DNA from: Semisulcospira habei
Lineage: Eukaryota; Mollusca; Gastropoda; Semisulcospiridae
DNA: 64,000 nt
NCBI GenBank assembly: GCA_036245525.1
Contig: BTPG01000004.1
Coordinates: forward strand, 160,398,230 to 160,462,229
Direction: 5' to 3'
Shown here: piece by piece, positions 50,976-62,943 of the stretch
How the letters are laid out: the number at the start of each line of letters is the position of its first letter
Numbering within the stretch: the stretch's first letter is position 1
Position numbers and translations under genes: made by a program
The notes under the pieces: generated by a model
Seen by the model: only the letters and a program-made list of their open reading frames with translations
The model's database searches: none
What the model was told of the DNA's origin: nothing

Positions 50976-52063
50976 TCTTGCTCTGAATACTGTCATAATT
51001 ATTATGCATGTATGTACTTTGTAAAAATACTTGCAAACACATATATATGCACGCATAATGTGCATTTCAAAACTTTTTTTTTGATTCTAAATTATCTTTT
51101 GCAGGTTGCAATAGCCACATTGAAGAAGAGTTCAGCGGGTATGTCTCTCCGGGATGGCCAACCGACAGGAAGGCAAAGGAAGTGAACTGATTGTCCTGTG
51201 GGCAAACGTCCTGTTATTTTGCTGTCCATCCACAATGCTGGCCACAATGCCAAGGTTTTGGACAGTCACATCCTTCGCAATGCAGCAAACGCCTTTGCCT
51301 TACTGCACTCTCCTGTCATGTCACGATTTGGAAACGCAGCTTAATTTGTATTTTTGATTATCCAGGGAAAAAAACCCTTTACTGCCAATGTGTTCATTTT
51401 TCGAAGACATTTCAGCATATAAACAGGTCTTTTTTGTGACAAGTTCCGAAATACTGGCATACATCAGTCATTCAAAATATGTACTCCACAGCTGACTATT
51501 AATATTATGGGTTAGGAAACAGTGGTACAGATAGATTTTTTTTTTTTTGCAGCGTCGGTGTGAAACAAGGAGAAAACTTATCACTGCTCCGCTTTGCATG
51601 ATTATAAATGATATACATTCTGAAAATGGTCACTGGCCTCAGAGTATAACACCCATGGGTCCTTTCTGAAGAGGGGGTGTGCCAAAATATAGAAATGCAG
51701 CCAGGGGGGGGGGGGGGTGCGGGGAAGGGGGGGTAGGTATGTAGTATATATATACATATGTCATTAAACCCTCTGCTCAAAATATACCAAATGTGGACTT
51801 GCTCAATGAAAATCGCAATACTTCTAAAGAGTGAGTTGACCATGTAGTTCTTGCATTGCCCTCCATCTGTCACAGCAGTTTTCATTGGTTGGGTGATAAC
51901 TGATCATAGGCATATGATATGTACTGTACTTTGTTTGTTTGTTTTATTATTTTTTCTTCCTGTCAATCGTTGACTTTCAGCTGTGTAGCTTTACTTATCG
52001 TATCAGAATTGCTAATCACATGGTTCATTTCACACGTTTTCCAGACGTACTGTACATGACACA
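50976..52063. other. Intronic DNA, no firm gene
   Basis: A possible acceptor (ATCTTTTGCAG at ~51103) precedes a short open stretch, without homology. A G-run lies at 51705-51718 and the minus-strand frame over it is Pro-rich by composition. Short TA repeat at ~51745. Confidence 0.45.
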
Positions 52064-52441
52064 CCCCCACCCGGGTCTGCCCTGGGGGACTTGGGTGGGG
52101 TTAGGTATTTTTTAGTTCCCAGGGTCACCCTGGTCAGTCCCACAGGGTGGGTTTTTCTCTCTATTCTGGGGCATGCGTTTCTGTCTACCCTTTGTCCATT
52201 CACCTGTATTTGCCTTTTTAAAACTCTCCCTACTGTCTGCAGTGCCTGTAGCTCTTGATATTGGATGTGTGTTGCTAAATGGTCTTAGCTTTATTTATGC
52301 CCCATGTTGTAGGTTTATTTAATGTATTTGACCGGCTGGCGACATACATTCAATTTTCTGTTTAGTTTTTTTTCACAAGCAGTGCAGGCACGTCCTGAGA
52401 AAGCCTTGTTGCTGTCGGGACGTTAAGCAATGTACAATCAA
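52064..52441 (+). repeat. SINE family A, full-length
   Basis: CCCCCACCCGGGTCTGCCCT to GCAATGTACAATCAA, flanked by TGTACATGACACA at 52051-52063 and 52442-52454 (perfect 13 bp). It lacks the long AATC tail of other copies. Confidence 0.93.
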
Positions 52442-53439
52442 TGTACATGACACATACCAGCAAACAGAATGACCTAACTATGATCTGTGTCCATACAAGT
52501 CATTTGTGCTGTCTAAGGAACATGTGTACATGTGTAGTTAATTTTTGAGCGCAATCATGTAAGTTCTTTTGTGATTTTTCTCATGCCCCCAGCAGGTCCA
52601 AAATTAAATAAACAAAGTAAAACTGAAGCCAACATTGTGCACAGTACCAGGTTGTGTGTGGTAGCTGCTATGCAATGTGCAATCAGTTGTGACACGATAG
52701 CCTGCACCATGTTGAGTTTTTGAAGAGTATTGCTTATATTAATGGCCGGCATGGTGCAGACTGTAGTAGTGTGAGGACAAAATAGGCCGTGAGGCCTTTG
52801 CAAATGTCCTTTCTTTCTGAAGTTACTTTATGAGTCTGCTATTCATGAAATTTTCCTATAAATCATTCATCATATGAATAGAAAAACTCTTTAAATTTTG
52901 GTAATTCGTCCATCTGGTTTGTAAAGAATTTATGTTAGGTGCTTTTTTTAATGAAACTAGTAACTCATTCCAAACAATGGCAACTCTTTTAGAAAAACAA
53001 AACTTTCGCAGGTTAGTGTTGCAGTGCCTTACAAAGAATTTACCTTCAGCGTTTCGGGTTGTATTGCAGGCACTCTGCCAGGGTAGCACTGATGTATTTT
53101 GCAGTGTTGTGATATGGTCGACTGCACGTCATGTATCAAGAGCAGTAAAAGTATTGTTTGGTGTGCATGCCTATATTATGCAGACTAGGTGACACAGTGC
53201 ATTTTACCCTTGTTATGCAGTTGTTACGGTATTTTATGTTGACATCAGCATTGTGCAGTATATGTTATGGGGCGTGAGACTGCATTTCACTTAGTTGTGC
53301 TGCAATGGGACAGAGTGTGGTACTGGTAACAGTATTGTTTGATTTTGTGTTATGTGTGTAGTGTAGTGGTGGCTGGACACTGAATTTCACTGTTATAACG
53401 TAGTGGGATGTGCAATGTTGAGTTATATCAGGACTTCAG
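52442..53439. other. Intronic DNA with a LINE C-terminal relic
   Basis: Mostly unassigned. The minus-strand frame at 53089-52856 (KFFVRHCNTNLRKFCFSKRV, then VWNELLVSLKKAPNINSLQT) resembles the extreme C-terminus of CR1/Jockey-type LINEs and is the only recognisable piece. Confidence 0.45.
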
Positions 53440-53637
<198 letters not shown>

Positions 53638-53715
53638 TTAAGCATTCCGTTTCATCAGTGAAATTTTAATACAGAATAAGATGGCCGTCAGCCGGGAACG
53701 CAAAAACTCTTCGTG
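53638..53715 (-). mobile_element. Fragment of a pogo/Tigger-like element
   Basis: ATCAGTGAAATTTTAATACA and GGCCGTCAGCCGGGAACGCA are the reverse complement of the last 55 bases of the window, where a pogo-like end is seen. The AACACGAA-repeat end is truncated here. Confidence 0.6.
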
Positions 53716-54005
53716 TTATATATATATGAGGGAAATAATATATGTAGTGGAAGGCTCTAAATGATAAGTCTGTCATTCCTTCTCTCCTATCCCCCTTCTT
53801 TTATATACTGTGTAGTTGGCTCCCAAATAAATACCTCATGAGCAAGTGGTTGCCGGTGTCAGTCTCGGTTGGCATGCACACAACTGAAAATGACTTCAGC
53901 TCCACTGTTCTCCACCCACTAGCTTGTATAAAGTCAGCACTTTGTCAATGTAAATGTGAATAATGTAGTGGAAATATGTTGTTCCACAGTAAAGCTGTAT
54001 TTTGT

Positions 54006-54170
54006 GGGGGAGCTGGGTAGCTCGGTGGTAGTGTGTTTGACTCTCATCCCAAAGGTCCTGGCTTCGAATACAGCTTGGGTCAAAATTTGTTCAGACCCTA
54101 TTTCTGTGACCCATCTTTGAAATCACCTTATGGACAAAAGATGTTAAGCCCTAAACATTTAACATTTTGT
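54006..54170 (+). repeat. tRNA-derived SINE, third family
   Basis: Head with box A-like TAGCTCGGTGGTAG and box B-like GGCTTCGAATAC, about 35 bases apart, as in a tRNA. The body includes CCATCTTTGAAATCACC and the end GATGTTAAGCCCTAAAC. It is not a functional tRNA because the acceptor stem and anticodon arm do not pair. Confidence 0.65.
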
Positions 54171-54944
54171 ATTTGAGGTAGTTACTTTTGTATGGGTGCC
54201 TATGTGCATTGTAGCCTAATATGCTTTCAACATACTTGACTGTACATGTATACTTTAAATGAATGTCTGCAAATACAGCGTTTCTTTTGAAAATAAACAA
54301 AGATATTATTCTTTACTCACAATGATCATGTGCAAACATAACGGGGCATATTGAAACATGTGACATTTGTTTTGTTTCCTTATAATTTGTAACCAAAAAC
54401 TGCTGGGAAACTGAGATTCAGCTGGAGACACAGGTACATCCACTACCAATCTGTTGACAAACATCTTTCAACCAGAGATGTTCACCGACCTGCTTTCACG
54501 GATACACCAAAGGAGCATGTAGCATTGCTTGCAGCAGGTATATTAAAACAAATTCACATTATTCATTAATTAATGTTTGTAGATGATGCCAGAAAAATAA
54601 AAATAAAAACACTCTGTGACAACACTCTTTGGTGTGCTTTTTCATCAGTGAATCTGTGAATGATTGAATGAATGTAAACATGCTCACAATGCCTGGCTGA
54701 AAAAAAATAAATAAACAAATGTACCGAGGTAACCAGTATGCATTTTTATCCAAGACTGAAAGTGGTTTGTTGGTTGGTTCATGGTTTAACATCCACATTA
54801 CAACGATGATGATAATGGCATATTTTACATTAAAAAAAAGAACATATATATATATATATATATATTGTGTGTGTGCGTTTGTTTCGTTTAGCGAAGTAGC
54901 AACTGTATTGGTTTCAAATTTTTGAGCAGGGAAAAAATATCCAT
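54171..54944. other. Intronic DNA, nothing firm
   Basis: One stretch (54389-54538) is open for 47 codons and ends at GCAGCAG/GTATAT, but no acceptor or homology supports an exon. Short TA repeat at 54844-54865. Confidence 0.4.
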
Positions 54945-55017
54945 CTACGGGGATTGAACCCTGGTTACCTTGCGTGGCAAAATGAGTAGTTTTACCACTG
55001 CACTAACTCAACTACTA
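54945..55017 (-). repeat. tRNA-like sequence (SINE head or tRNA fossil)
   Basis: On the minus strand GTTAGTGCAGTGGTAAAAC (box A) and GGGTTCAATCCCC (box B) are correctly ordered ~35 bases apart. The acceptor ends do not pair well, so a working tRNA gene is unlikely. Confidence 0.45.
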
Positions 55018-55114
55018 AGTGATAACTGGTGCATTTAATTACTTATAGATAAACCTTCTCATCCCGTATCTCCCGTTGTTGTTTGTTCCAGTTTACTTTC
55101 TCAATGTCACTAAT

Positions 55115-55507
55115 CCCCCACCCGGGTCTGCCCTGGGGGACTTGGGTGGGGTTAGGTATTTTTTAGTTCCCAGGGTCACCCTGGTCAGCCCCACAGGGTG
55201 GGTTTTTCTCTCTATTCTGGGGCATGTGTTTCTGTCTACCCTTTGTCCATTCACCTGTATTTGCCTTTTTAAAACTCTCCCTACTGTGTGCACTGCCTGT
55301 AGCTGTTGATATTGGATGTGTGTTGCTAAATGGTCTTAGCTTTATTTAGGCCCCATGTGTTAGGTTTATTTAATGTATTTGACCGGCTGGCGACATACAT
55401 TCAATGAAATTCTGTTTATTTGTTTTTTTTCACAAGCAGTGCAGGCACGTCCTGAGAAAGCCTTGTTGCTGTCGGGACGTTAAGCAATGTACAATCAATC
55501 AATCAAT
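55115..55507 (+). repeat. SINE family A, full-length
   Basis: Flanked by CAATGTCACTAAT at 55102-55114 and 55508-55520 (perfect 13 bp). Tail (AATC)n. The open frame across it also appears antisense and is carried by all family copies, so it is not a gene. Confidence 0.95.
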
Positions 55508-55605
55508 CAATGTCACTAATAGTGATCGAAGACTAGTAGTTTGCAACAGTTTGGGCGTAGGTTATACTTGTTGGTTTGGTAGTTGATTTCCTCTTTTCTC
55601 ATGCG

Positions 55606-55965
55606 AGTTCCCAGGGTCACCCTGGTCAGCCCCACAGGGTGGGTTTTTCTCTCTATTCTGGGGCATGTGTTTCTGTCTACCCTTTGTCCATTCACCTGTA
55701 TTTGCCTTTTTAAAACTCTCCCTACTGTCTGCACTGCCTGTAGCTCTTGATATTGGATGTGTGTTGCTAAATGGTCTTAGCTTTATTTAGGCCCCATGTG
55801 TTAGGTTTATTTAACGTATTTGACCGGCTGGCGACATACATTCAATGTTCTGGGTTTTTTTTTTTTTTTTTTTTTTTTTCCCACAAGCAGTGCAGGCACG
55901 TCCTGAGAAAGCCTTGTTGCTGTCGGGACGTTAAGCAATGTACAATCAATCAATCAATCAATCAA
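55606..55965 (+). repeat. SINE family A, 5'-truncated
   Basis: Begins at AGTTCCCAGGGTCACC, lacking the first ~55 bp. It has a long T-run at 55855-55880 and an (AATC)n tail. Flanks TCTTTTCTCATGCG at 55592-55605 and 55966-55979 are identical (14 bp). 5' truncation with a target duplication supports LINE-type insertion. Confidence 0.95.
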
Positions 55966-55979
55966 TCTTTTCTCATGCG

Positions 55980-56559
55980 GGCTTGGGACGGCTACGGCGG
56001 AGATATGATCTGCCGGAAGTCAGACATCGCTTGTATCCCTTTTTGAAAACGCACTCGCAAACGACCCAAAGTGCCAATTTTTGCGCGGGACCCCCCCATT
56101 TTTTCATAAATAATGTGTGTGATATGATCTAAAGTACGATTTTATCGAATAAAAAGGGCCTGCGCAATTGCCCAACATTGCAAACACTTAAAATGTTATT
56201 GATAACATCCGGGCAATCTGCGAATTTACAACATAAACTTTTCTCGATTACAGTTAGAATTCCAATTATCAGAACACACTTTTTTTACGAGAAAATACTA
56301 ACATACTTTATGAAGTGACCAAAATGTTTCTTTATCATTTTAACACACTATTCGATAAATTTTTGTTGTGTTCTGAAATCAGCTATTTTGCGTGTTTTTG
56401 CTGATGGGGTAGGTCACGCAGAAGGCTCAAACTTACAAATATGCCCGGGACCATGGGTCTTTCAGGGTGGCAATAGTCTCCAGACTCAATAAGGCTCTCA
56501 AAAAACCCTATAAGCGGCAGTTTTCAATTTAAAAATGTAGGTATAGTATACAACCTTAA
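55980..56559. other. Intronic DNA, no gene
   Basis: No domain recognised. It ends near TATACAACCTTAAG, the inverted counterpart of the sequence at 47088, hinting at an element end. Confidence 0.45.
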
Positions 56560-57072
56560 GACACTGAAACTTTTTAGTGACCTATCAGAAAGTTCAAGGT
56601 CATAAAGTTAGTTATTTGGGTTTAACGCTGAGCAGGCAACTAAGGCCATCTTACGGCAGATCAAGGTCATAAAGGCCAGACTTGTTATGTGATTTGGTTA
56701 TACACGTGAGATATAAATAAGGGCTTTGCGATTCTTGTTCATTTTTTCTCTGTGCTTCTCAGTGCTTGCCTTGAGAATATATACAAAGTCATTATATGTG
56801 CAGCTGATCGCTTTGGAAAAACAGCAGACAAGAAATTGTTTTAAAATTGTGTCCATGCTTGCAAGTTTCATTTTTGTACTTCGCCTTGACCTGGTAGAGA
56901 TTAAAGCACTAATTGTAATTGAGTTATTTTTTGGATCACGTGCAAAGCAAAAGTGAGTATGTTCTGGGCCAGCGGTCGTCCATCCATCATCTGTCGTCCG
57001 TCCGCTGTCATCCCTAAGCAAGAACATGCTAGATAGCTCTTGCTAAATAGCGGCATATTAGGTGTTTTGTTC
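56560..57072 (+). repeat. Repeat G fragments and a LINE tail
   Basis: Repeat G pieces at 56570-56740 (AGTGACCTATCAGAAAGTTC, TACACGTGAG) and 56935-57010 (TGCAAAGCAAAAGTGAGTAT). Between ~56605 and 56650 lies a minus-strand LINE/SINE tail GTTATTTGGGTTTAACGCTG, the same as at ~3361. Confidence 0.6.
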
Positions 57073-59218
57073 TCTTTTGAAGAGGTTTGCCACATCTGAA
57101 ATGGACAAACCAGCCTGGACAAACCAGCCTGCATTTGACTGATAGCTTGGTTTTGCACATATTCAGTGAGGCTTGTCATAACACCAGGACTCAAAATAGA
57201 CAGATTATCCATCTGTTTCCTTTCGCCCCTTTCAATTGTGCACCAAATTTGCCATTTTGGAGTTGAAAAAACGTTTGCAACTGAGCACTGTTGCAGAAAA
57301 ATGTCAAAAGCGCACTTGCCGCAAGAAAACGATGATAGTGTTGCAATTGATGGATTTTCTTCATTCAGATATGACAGACATAAAGATTCTGGGAAAAAGA
57401 AGGGGGGTGGACTTTGTGTGTATGTAAACAAGAAGTGGTGTAATCCGAACAACATGTCGCTGACGTACACATTCTGTTCGCCAGACGTTGAAATCATGAC
57501 AGTGAGCGCACGCCCCTACTACCTTCCGCGGGAATTTTCACATGTTTTAGTAACGAATGTGTACGTACCACCATCAGCGAACGAGAAAGGAGCCGCCGAT
57601 ATCATCGCTAACCATCTGCACGATTTTGACACTCGCGCGCCCGATGCGTTCAAGTGTGTCACGGGTGACGTCAATCACTGTAATTTGAAGAGAGTTCTGC
57701 CAGGGTTCCACCAACAAGTGACGTGTACAACACGAGGGGACCGAACTCTTGACGTGTTTTGGTGTAATGTCAGAGATTCGTACGTCGCTGTTCCGATGCC
57801 GCCTCTAGGACGATCTGATCATAACTTGGTTAAACTCGTGCCACGGTATACACCACGCGTACAACGCAAGCCGCCGCTTACCAGGCCAGTACAGAAGTGG
57901 TCCACAGCAGCTAAAGAGGCTCTGAAAGGTTGCTTTGACTGCACCGAGTGGAATGTTTTTACTGACACTACAAGCGACGTTGCCGAGCTGGCTGACACAG
58001 TTTGCAGCTAAATAAATTTCTGCGTAGCCAGTGTTGTGCCTAAAACAACTGTTAAAATCTATTCCAACAACAAACCTTGGGTCACGAAGCACATCAAGGA
58101 GGTCTTAAACAGATAGAAGAAAACTTTTGAAGACGAGAACAAAGAACAGTTACGGACAGTACAAAAGGAACTGAAAAGGGAGCTTAGGAAGGGGAAGGAA
58201 GAATATCGAAAAAAGATAGTAAAACTGGTAGACAGGTAACATGAAACGTGTGTGGGAGGGTATGAATCTGATGAGTGGGAACAAGAAGCAAAAAGCTGTT
58301 CCGGTTTTGAGCAAACTATGGACCATGCCAACGACTTAAATCAGTTCTGTGCAAGATTTGATTGTCATGATTTTGAGCATGAGAGGGAACAGGTCAAGGA
58401 AATGCTAGTTAGTGGACCTAAACACATGCAAAGTGAAGTGATTGTGGTGACTGAGGAGGAGGTGCTTAGCGTACTTAAACATACCAACCCAAACAAAGCG
58501 GCTGGGCCAGATGGTGTTAGATCAAATGTGTTAAAATTATGCGCTGAACAACTGTACTGAATTCTTTTAATATATTTTTAACATGTCAGTTACCCAGTGT
58601 GTCGTTCCCTGTTCGTGGAAGAGCTCTTGTATTGTCCCCGTGCCAAAAAAGCAAACTGTATCTGTGATGAATGATTTAAGACCAGTTGCTCTTACCTCGT
58701 GTGTCATGAAGGTTTTTGAGAGGGCTGTTCTTTCACATTTTAAAATACAGGTTTCAGATTTTATGGACCCCTTTCGGTTTGCTTACAGAAGGCAAAGAGG
58801 TGTTGATGATGCCATTTTGCATGTTGTCATGAAGGTTTTTGAGAGGGCTGTTCTTTCACATTTTAAAATACAGTTTTCAGATTTTATGGACCCCTTTCAG
58901 TTTGCTTACAGAAGGCAAAGAGGTGTTGATGATGCCATTTTGCATGTTGTAAACAACATCTACTTTCATTTAGAGAAACCAGGAGCCTCCATTCGACTGA
59001 TATTCTATGATTTTTCGTCTGCTTTTAACACCATTCAGCCACACATACTCGCCTCCAAACTAGTTCACATGAACATAAATGCCTCTACCATTCTTTGGGT
59101 TTTGGACTATCTCACTAACCGCCCACAGTACGTCAGAATTAGTTCGGATCTAATCTCAGATGTACTTTTTACTAACACCGGTGCACCACAGGGGACTGTC
59201 CTGTCGCCTTTTTTGTTT
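57073..59218 (+). pseudogene. Rex1-like LINE, first part (endonuclease and RT start)
   Basis: Non-LTR retrotransposon of the CR1/Jockey group, Rex1-like by motif style. The endonuclease frame (to 58011) contains HKDSGKKKGGGLCVYVNKKW, VLVTNVYVPPSANEKGA, CVTGDVNHCNL, DRTLDVFWCNVRDSYV and the catalytic GRSDHNLVKL. It breaks after KWSTAAKEALKGCFDCTEWN. The RT starts at ~58440 (NKAAGPDGVRSNVLKL) and resumes at 58583 (WKSSCIVPVPKKQ, DLRPVALTSCVMKVFERAVL, motif A FYDFSSAFNTIQP, motif B TGAPQGTVLSPFLF). A 123-bp tandem duplication lies at 58703-58948. It is split at 59218 by another LINE and continues at 60886. Confidence 0.85.
58703..58948 (+). repeat. In-frame 123-bp tandem duplication in the LINE RT
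   Basis: Units 58703-58825 and 58826-58948 differ at only a few bases. Both encode the same 41-residue stretch (VMKVFERAVLSHFKIQ, DFMDPF, FAYRRQRGVDDAILHV), with V/F and R/Q changes. Because 123 is a multiple of three the frame is kept. Confidence 0.95.
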
Positions 59219-60885
59219 TAATAATAATAAATAATAATTACGGTATTTATAATGCGCTTATCTTATAATAATTATAACTCTAAGCGCGCACTCACAACTC
59301 GCACACGCATGCGCACGCTTTAGACAATGACTCACGTAACACAAATAGTGAAGATACATTACGACGGTCAGCTTGGGCTGGGGAGTGTGGTGATATAGTG
59401 CTAGAACTGTTGAAAGAGATGAGTTTTGAGGGCAGACTGGAAGGAGGAGAGCGAGTGTTTCTGACGGAGAGAGAGTGGGAGAGTGTTCCAGGTGGTTAGA
59501 CCGTATACTGAGAAAGAGCGGGGGCCGAAAGTGCTGAGTTTGGTGCGGGGGATGAGGAGTCGGAGAGGGTCAGAGGCGGAGCGGAGGGAGCGGGGAGGAG
59601 TGTAGGGGTGAAGTAAGTTGGAGAGATACGCAGGAGCGTAGTTGTTCAGGGATTTGTAGCAGAGAGACAGCATCTTGTATTGGATGCGTTGGGGGATGGG
59701 GAGCCAGTGAAGGAGCTTGAGCAGGGGAGTGATGTGGTCGGATTTTTTCTTTCTGAGGACGAGGCGGGCAGCATTGTTCTGGACGCGCTGGAGAGTGAGA
59801 GTGGTGGAGTGAGGAAGGCCAGAAAGGAGAGAGTTGCAGTAGTCGATGCGAGATAAGATGAGAGAGACAGCGAGTTTGGTGGCAGCTTCGGTAGTGAGGT
59901 ATTTTCTGATCTGACTGATGCGGTGGAGGTGGAAATAACATGCCTGGGCCGTGGCGGAGACGAAGCTGGTCATGGAAAGAGAGGAATCGAGGATAACGCC
60001 AAGGTTCTTGACCGAGTCAGAGAGGGAGATGGGGGTGCTGTCGAGTTGAAGGTGGAGAGAGGGAGAGAGCTGGGAAAGTTTCTGGCGAGTGCCTACCAGC
60101 ATGGCTTCCGTTTTGTCGTCGTTCAGTTTGAGCTTGTTTGCTGTCATCCAGTTTTTCACGTCCTCATAGCAGTCAGCCGTGCGAGTCAGTAGTGTCTGAG
60201 TGTTGTCGAGTTTGTCTTTGTCTAGTAGTTGTGAGTCGTCAGCGTAGAGGTGGTGGTGTATGTGGTGAGACTGGATGATGTTGGACAGGGGGGAGATGTA
60301 GAGTGTAAAAAGGACCGGGCCCAGGACGGACCCCTGAGGAACACCGCAGGAGAGCCTGACTGGGTTGGAGGAGACGCCGTCGATGGTGACGGACTGCTGT
60401 CTGTCGGAGAGGTAGGAGAGAAACCAGGAGTGAGCAGAGTCAGTGATGCCAAAGGAGTGGTGGAGGCGGTGGAGGAGGATAGTGTGGTCTATGGTGTCGA
60501 AGGCGGCAGAGAGATCGAGTAGCGTAAGAAGGGAGATGTTGCCCGAGTCAGTGGAGAGAAGCAGGTCGTTTAGGATATGTAGAAGGGCAGTTTCAGTGCT
60601 GTGATGTTTGCGATAGGCAGACTGGAAGGGACTGAGGAGGTTGTTGTCGGCGAGGTGGAGGTTGAGTTGGTTGAGTACGACCTTCTCAAGAAGCTTGGAC
60701 AGGAAAGAGAGATTGGAGACTGGGCGGTAGTTCTTGAGTTCGTTTGGGTCGAGGTTGTGTTTTTTGAGGAGAGGACGGACGATGGCGGACTTGAAGATAT
60801 CGGGGACGGAGCCATTTTCTAGAGATGTGTTGATGATGTCGGTAATGAAGGGCAAAAGTTTTGGGAGGCCGTCCTGGTAGAGTTT
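59219..60885 (-). mobile_element. CR1/L2-like LINE, 5'-truncated, nested
   Basis: Minus-strand LINE inserted in the Rex1-like LINE between motif B and the YADD region. The open RT runs from ~60882 to 59401 (about 490 codons): LKNYRPVSNLSFLSKLLEKV, AYRKHHSTETALLHI, LDLSAAFDTIDH, CGVPQGSVLGPVLFTLY, HHLYADDSQLL, then a C-terminal WNTLPLSLRQKHSLSSFQS. The 3' UTR at 59221-59400 ends in a TTATTATTTATTATTATTAA tail. The endonuclease is lost by 5' truncation. The first ~40 codons of the long frame are antisense host sequence. Confidence 0.9.
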
Positions 60886-61885
60886 TCTTTGTACACAGCT
60901 GACTGTAGAGCTACTCATGACGACTGTGTCATGGACAAATACGCTGATGAAACGGCACTGACAGGTCTGATTACAGATGAGGACGACAGACACTATCAAC
61001 AAGAGATCGATGACTTTGTAGAGTGGTGCGATAGAAACTACCTTGAATTACATGTTGGCAAAACAAAAGAGATGGTCATAGATTTCAGGAATAACAAACA
61101 GCATCCCAGTCCTGTTGTTATCAAGGGAACAGAAGTTGAGCGTGTAGAGTCCTACAAGTATTTAGGTGTTCTTTTTGACAACGTGCTCAACTGGAAACAA
61201 AACACAGATGCTATTGTGAAAAAAACGCATACCCGTCTTTACTGTTTGAGAAAGCTCAGATCATTTCATGTAAGCACTCAGCTTTTACAGATGTTTTACT
61301 GCTCCAGTATTGTTAGCATTTTAGCTTTTGGACTGACGTGCTGGAGGAGAAATTTATGTAACAGAGACCAAGATCGCCTTAACAAAGTAATCCAAAAGGG
61401 GGCGGGGTGATTGGTAGGGCACAGGATAATTTGGACACACTGTACAACAGACGGATTACGAACAAATTGGCTGACATTCTTGATGACAAAACACACCCAC
61501 TTAGACATGAATTTGACAGCAGACGTATCGCACGAAGTGGCAGACTCCGAGTATCCAAAAGTCGTACATCACGTTATGCCAAATCTTTTGTCCCTCAGGC
61601 TGTTACCCTTTTCAACAGTAATATCAGTAGATAGTGTCGGTCAACATTCTTCCGTCCTTAGTACTAGCCCTCTTAGTATTATTATTATTATTTTTATTAT
61701 TATTATACAAAGGTAACAATACGTCTGTTACAGTTCATTTCTTTAATTGAGTGTTATGGGTTATTTAATGATATTTTTTGTTTGTTTGTTTTTTTTGTAA
61801 TGAGTGAATGATGATGCCATGTGTTGTATGGGCAGACAGTGAATTTCCCCGTGAGGGATTAATAAAGTATTATTGTATTGTATTG
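60886..61885 (+). pseudogene. Rex1-like LINE, second part (RT end and 3' UTR)
   Basis: Continues the split LINE: CVMDKYADETALTGLI (motif C as YADE, one catalytic Asp replaced by Glu), VEWCDRNYLELHVGKTKEMV, RVESYKYLGVLFDN, LYCLRKLRSFHVSTQLLQMF. The frame breaks near 61405, then the last residues (LFNSNISR) end at 61634. The 3' UTR ends in the ATTGTATTGTATTGTATT tail, after TTAATAAAGTATT. Confidence 0.85.
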
Positions 61886-62013
61886 TATTTAGCGTATTAG
61901 ACCGGCTGGCGACATACATTCAATATTCTGTTTAGGTTGTTTTTTTCACAAGCAGTGCAGGCACGTCCTGAGAAAGTCTTATTGCTGTCGGGACGTTAAG
62001 CAATGTACAACCA
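61886..62013 (+). repeat. SINE family A, 3' third
   Basis: From GCGTATTAGACCGGCTGGCG to CGGGACGTTAAGCAATGTAC. The 5' part is absent; the Rex1-like LINE tail joins directly. Confidence 0.85.
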
Positions 62014-62014
62014 A

Positions 62015-62475
62015 CGAACTGTTGGCTCACATACGATAGCAAAAGTGTCTTTTAGGTAATGGGCCATCTGGTGTCTGTGGTAAACTTTAATTTTGGCATT
62101 TTCTTGGAGACTATTCAAGCCTCAGACTTCAAACTTGGCCCAAGGATACTTTGTAGCGTAACCTTTCTAAACATACCAATTTCAGTGACCTCTCAAAGTC
62201 AAGGTCACAGGGGTCCAAAAAATTAGCCATATTTTGGCACAGATTGTTTCCCTCAAATACTATTTTCAACTTCAGACCCAAACTTGGTACAGATACCTGA
62301 TAGTAAGACCTTTCTATGCACACTAATTTGGATGACCCCTTGTAAAGTTAAAGGGTCACAGGAGGGCGGCAATTGTGTGAAAAATGCCAATTTTTGATAG
62401 AATTCTAGTTTTCATCAAAGTTTTTGCCACTTTTTCTGTCAAATTTTGCACAAAGGTAGCTGATGACGTACCCAC
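62015..62475 (+). repeat. Repeat G, partial
   Basis: Begins CTGTTGGCTCACATACGATAG and shows AACTTGGCCCAAGGATACTT, CACACTAATTTGGATGACCC and a few GGTCA modules, ending near AAAGGTAGCTGATGACG. Confidence 0.8.
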
Positions 62476-62519
62476 TTTACAGGTGCGACTTTTGGATTGA
62501 TATTGCACATCACATGATG

Positions 62520-62935
62520 TGAATGATTAAAGGCCCTGCTTTTGACATGATTCAGCCACACACACTCTACAAACTAGTTAACATGAACATAAATGCCTCC
62601 ATAAATGCCTCTATGATTCTTTGAGTTTTGGACTGTCTTGCTAACCACCCACAGTATGTCAGAATTAGTTTGGATCTAATCTCAGATGTGCTTTTTACCA
62701 ACACCAGTGCGCCACAGGGGGTCTGTCGTCTTTTTTGTTTTTTGTGTACACAGCAGACTGTGGAGTCACACGTGATGACTGTGTCACGGACAAATACGCT
62801 GAAGACACGACACTGACAGGAGAGATTACAGATGAGGACGACATAGTGACTATGTCGTCCTATGATAGTCATACACTGTTCATAACAGTGCTGCTAGTGC
62901 TAATTTTGAAGGACACGGACTACAGCTCTCGCTGA
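62520..62935 (+). pseudogene. Rex1-like LINE fragment, second copy
   Basis: Reads FDMIQPHTLYKLVNMNINAS, CLANHPQYVRISLDLISDVL and TADCGVTRDDCVTDKYAEDT, the same region as 59020-60960 but without the nested CR1/L2 LINE. It thus shows the empty site (TTTTTTGTTTTTTGTGTACA). Shortened and shifted. Confidence 0.8.
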
Positions 62936-62943
62936 TTTCGTCT

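Noticed and set aside
51110..51189. Terminal exon after a TTTTGCAG acceptor
   Set aside because: Joined in phase to the 49724-49923 exon it hits a stop after three codons; no homology.
54389..54538. Possible DHX9 or other exon
   Set aside because: Open for 47 codons with a donor-like end, but no acceptor and no resemblance to the next DHX9 segment.
54945..55017. Functional tRNA gene
   Set aside because: Box A and B are present, but arms do not pair into a cloverleaf; treated as SINE head or fossil.
59923..60822. Gly/Glu/Val-rich + strand frames
   Set aside because: Antisense of the CR1/L2-like RT, which has clear motifs on the minus strand.
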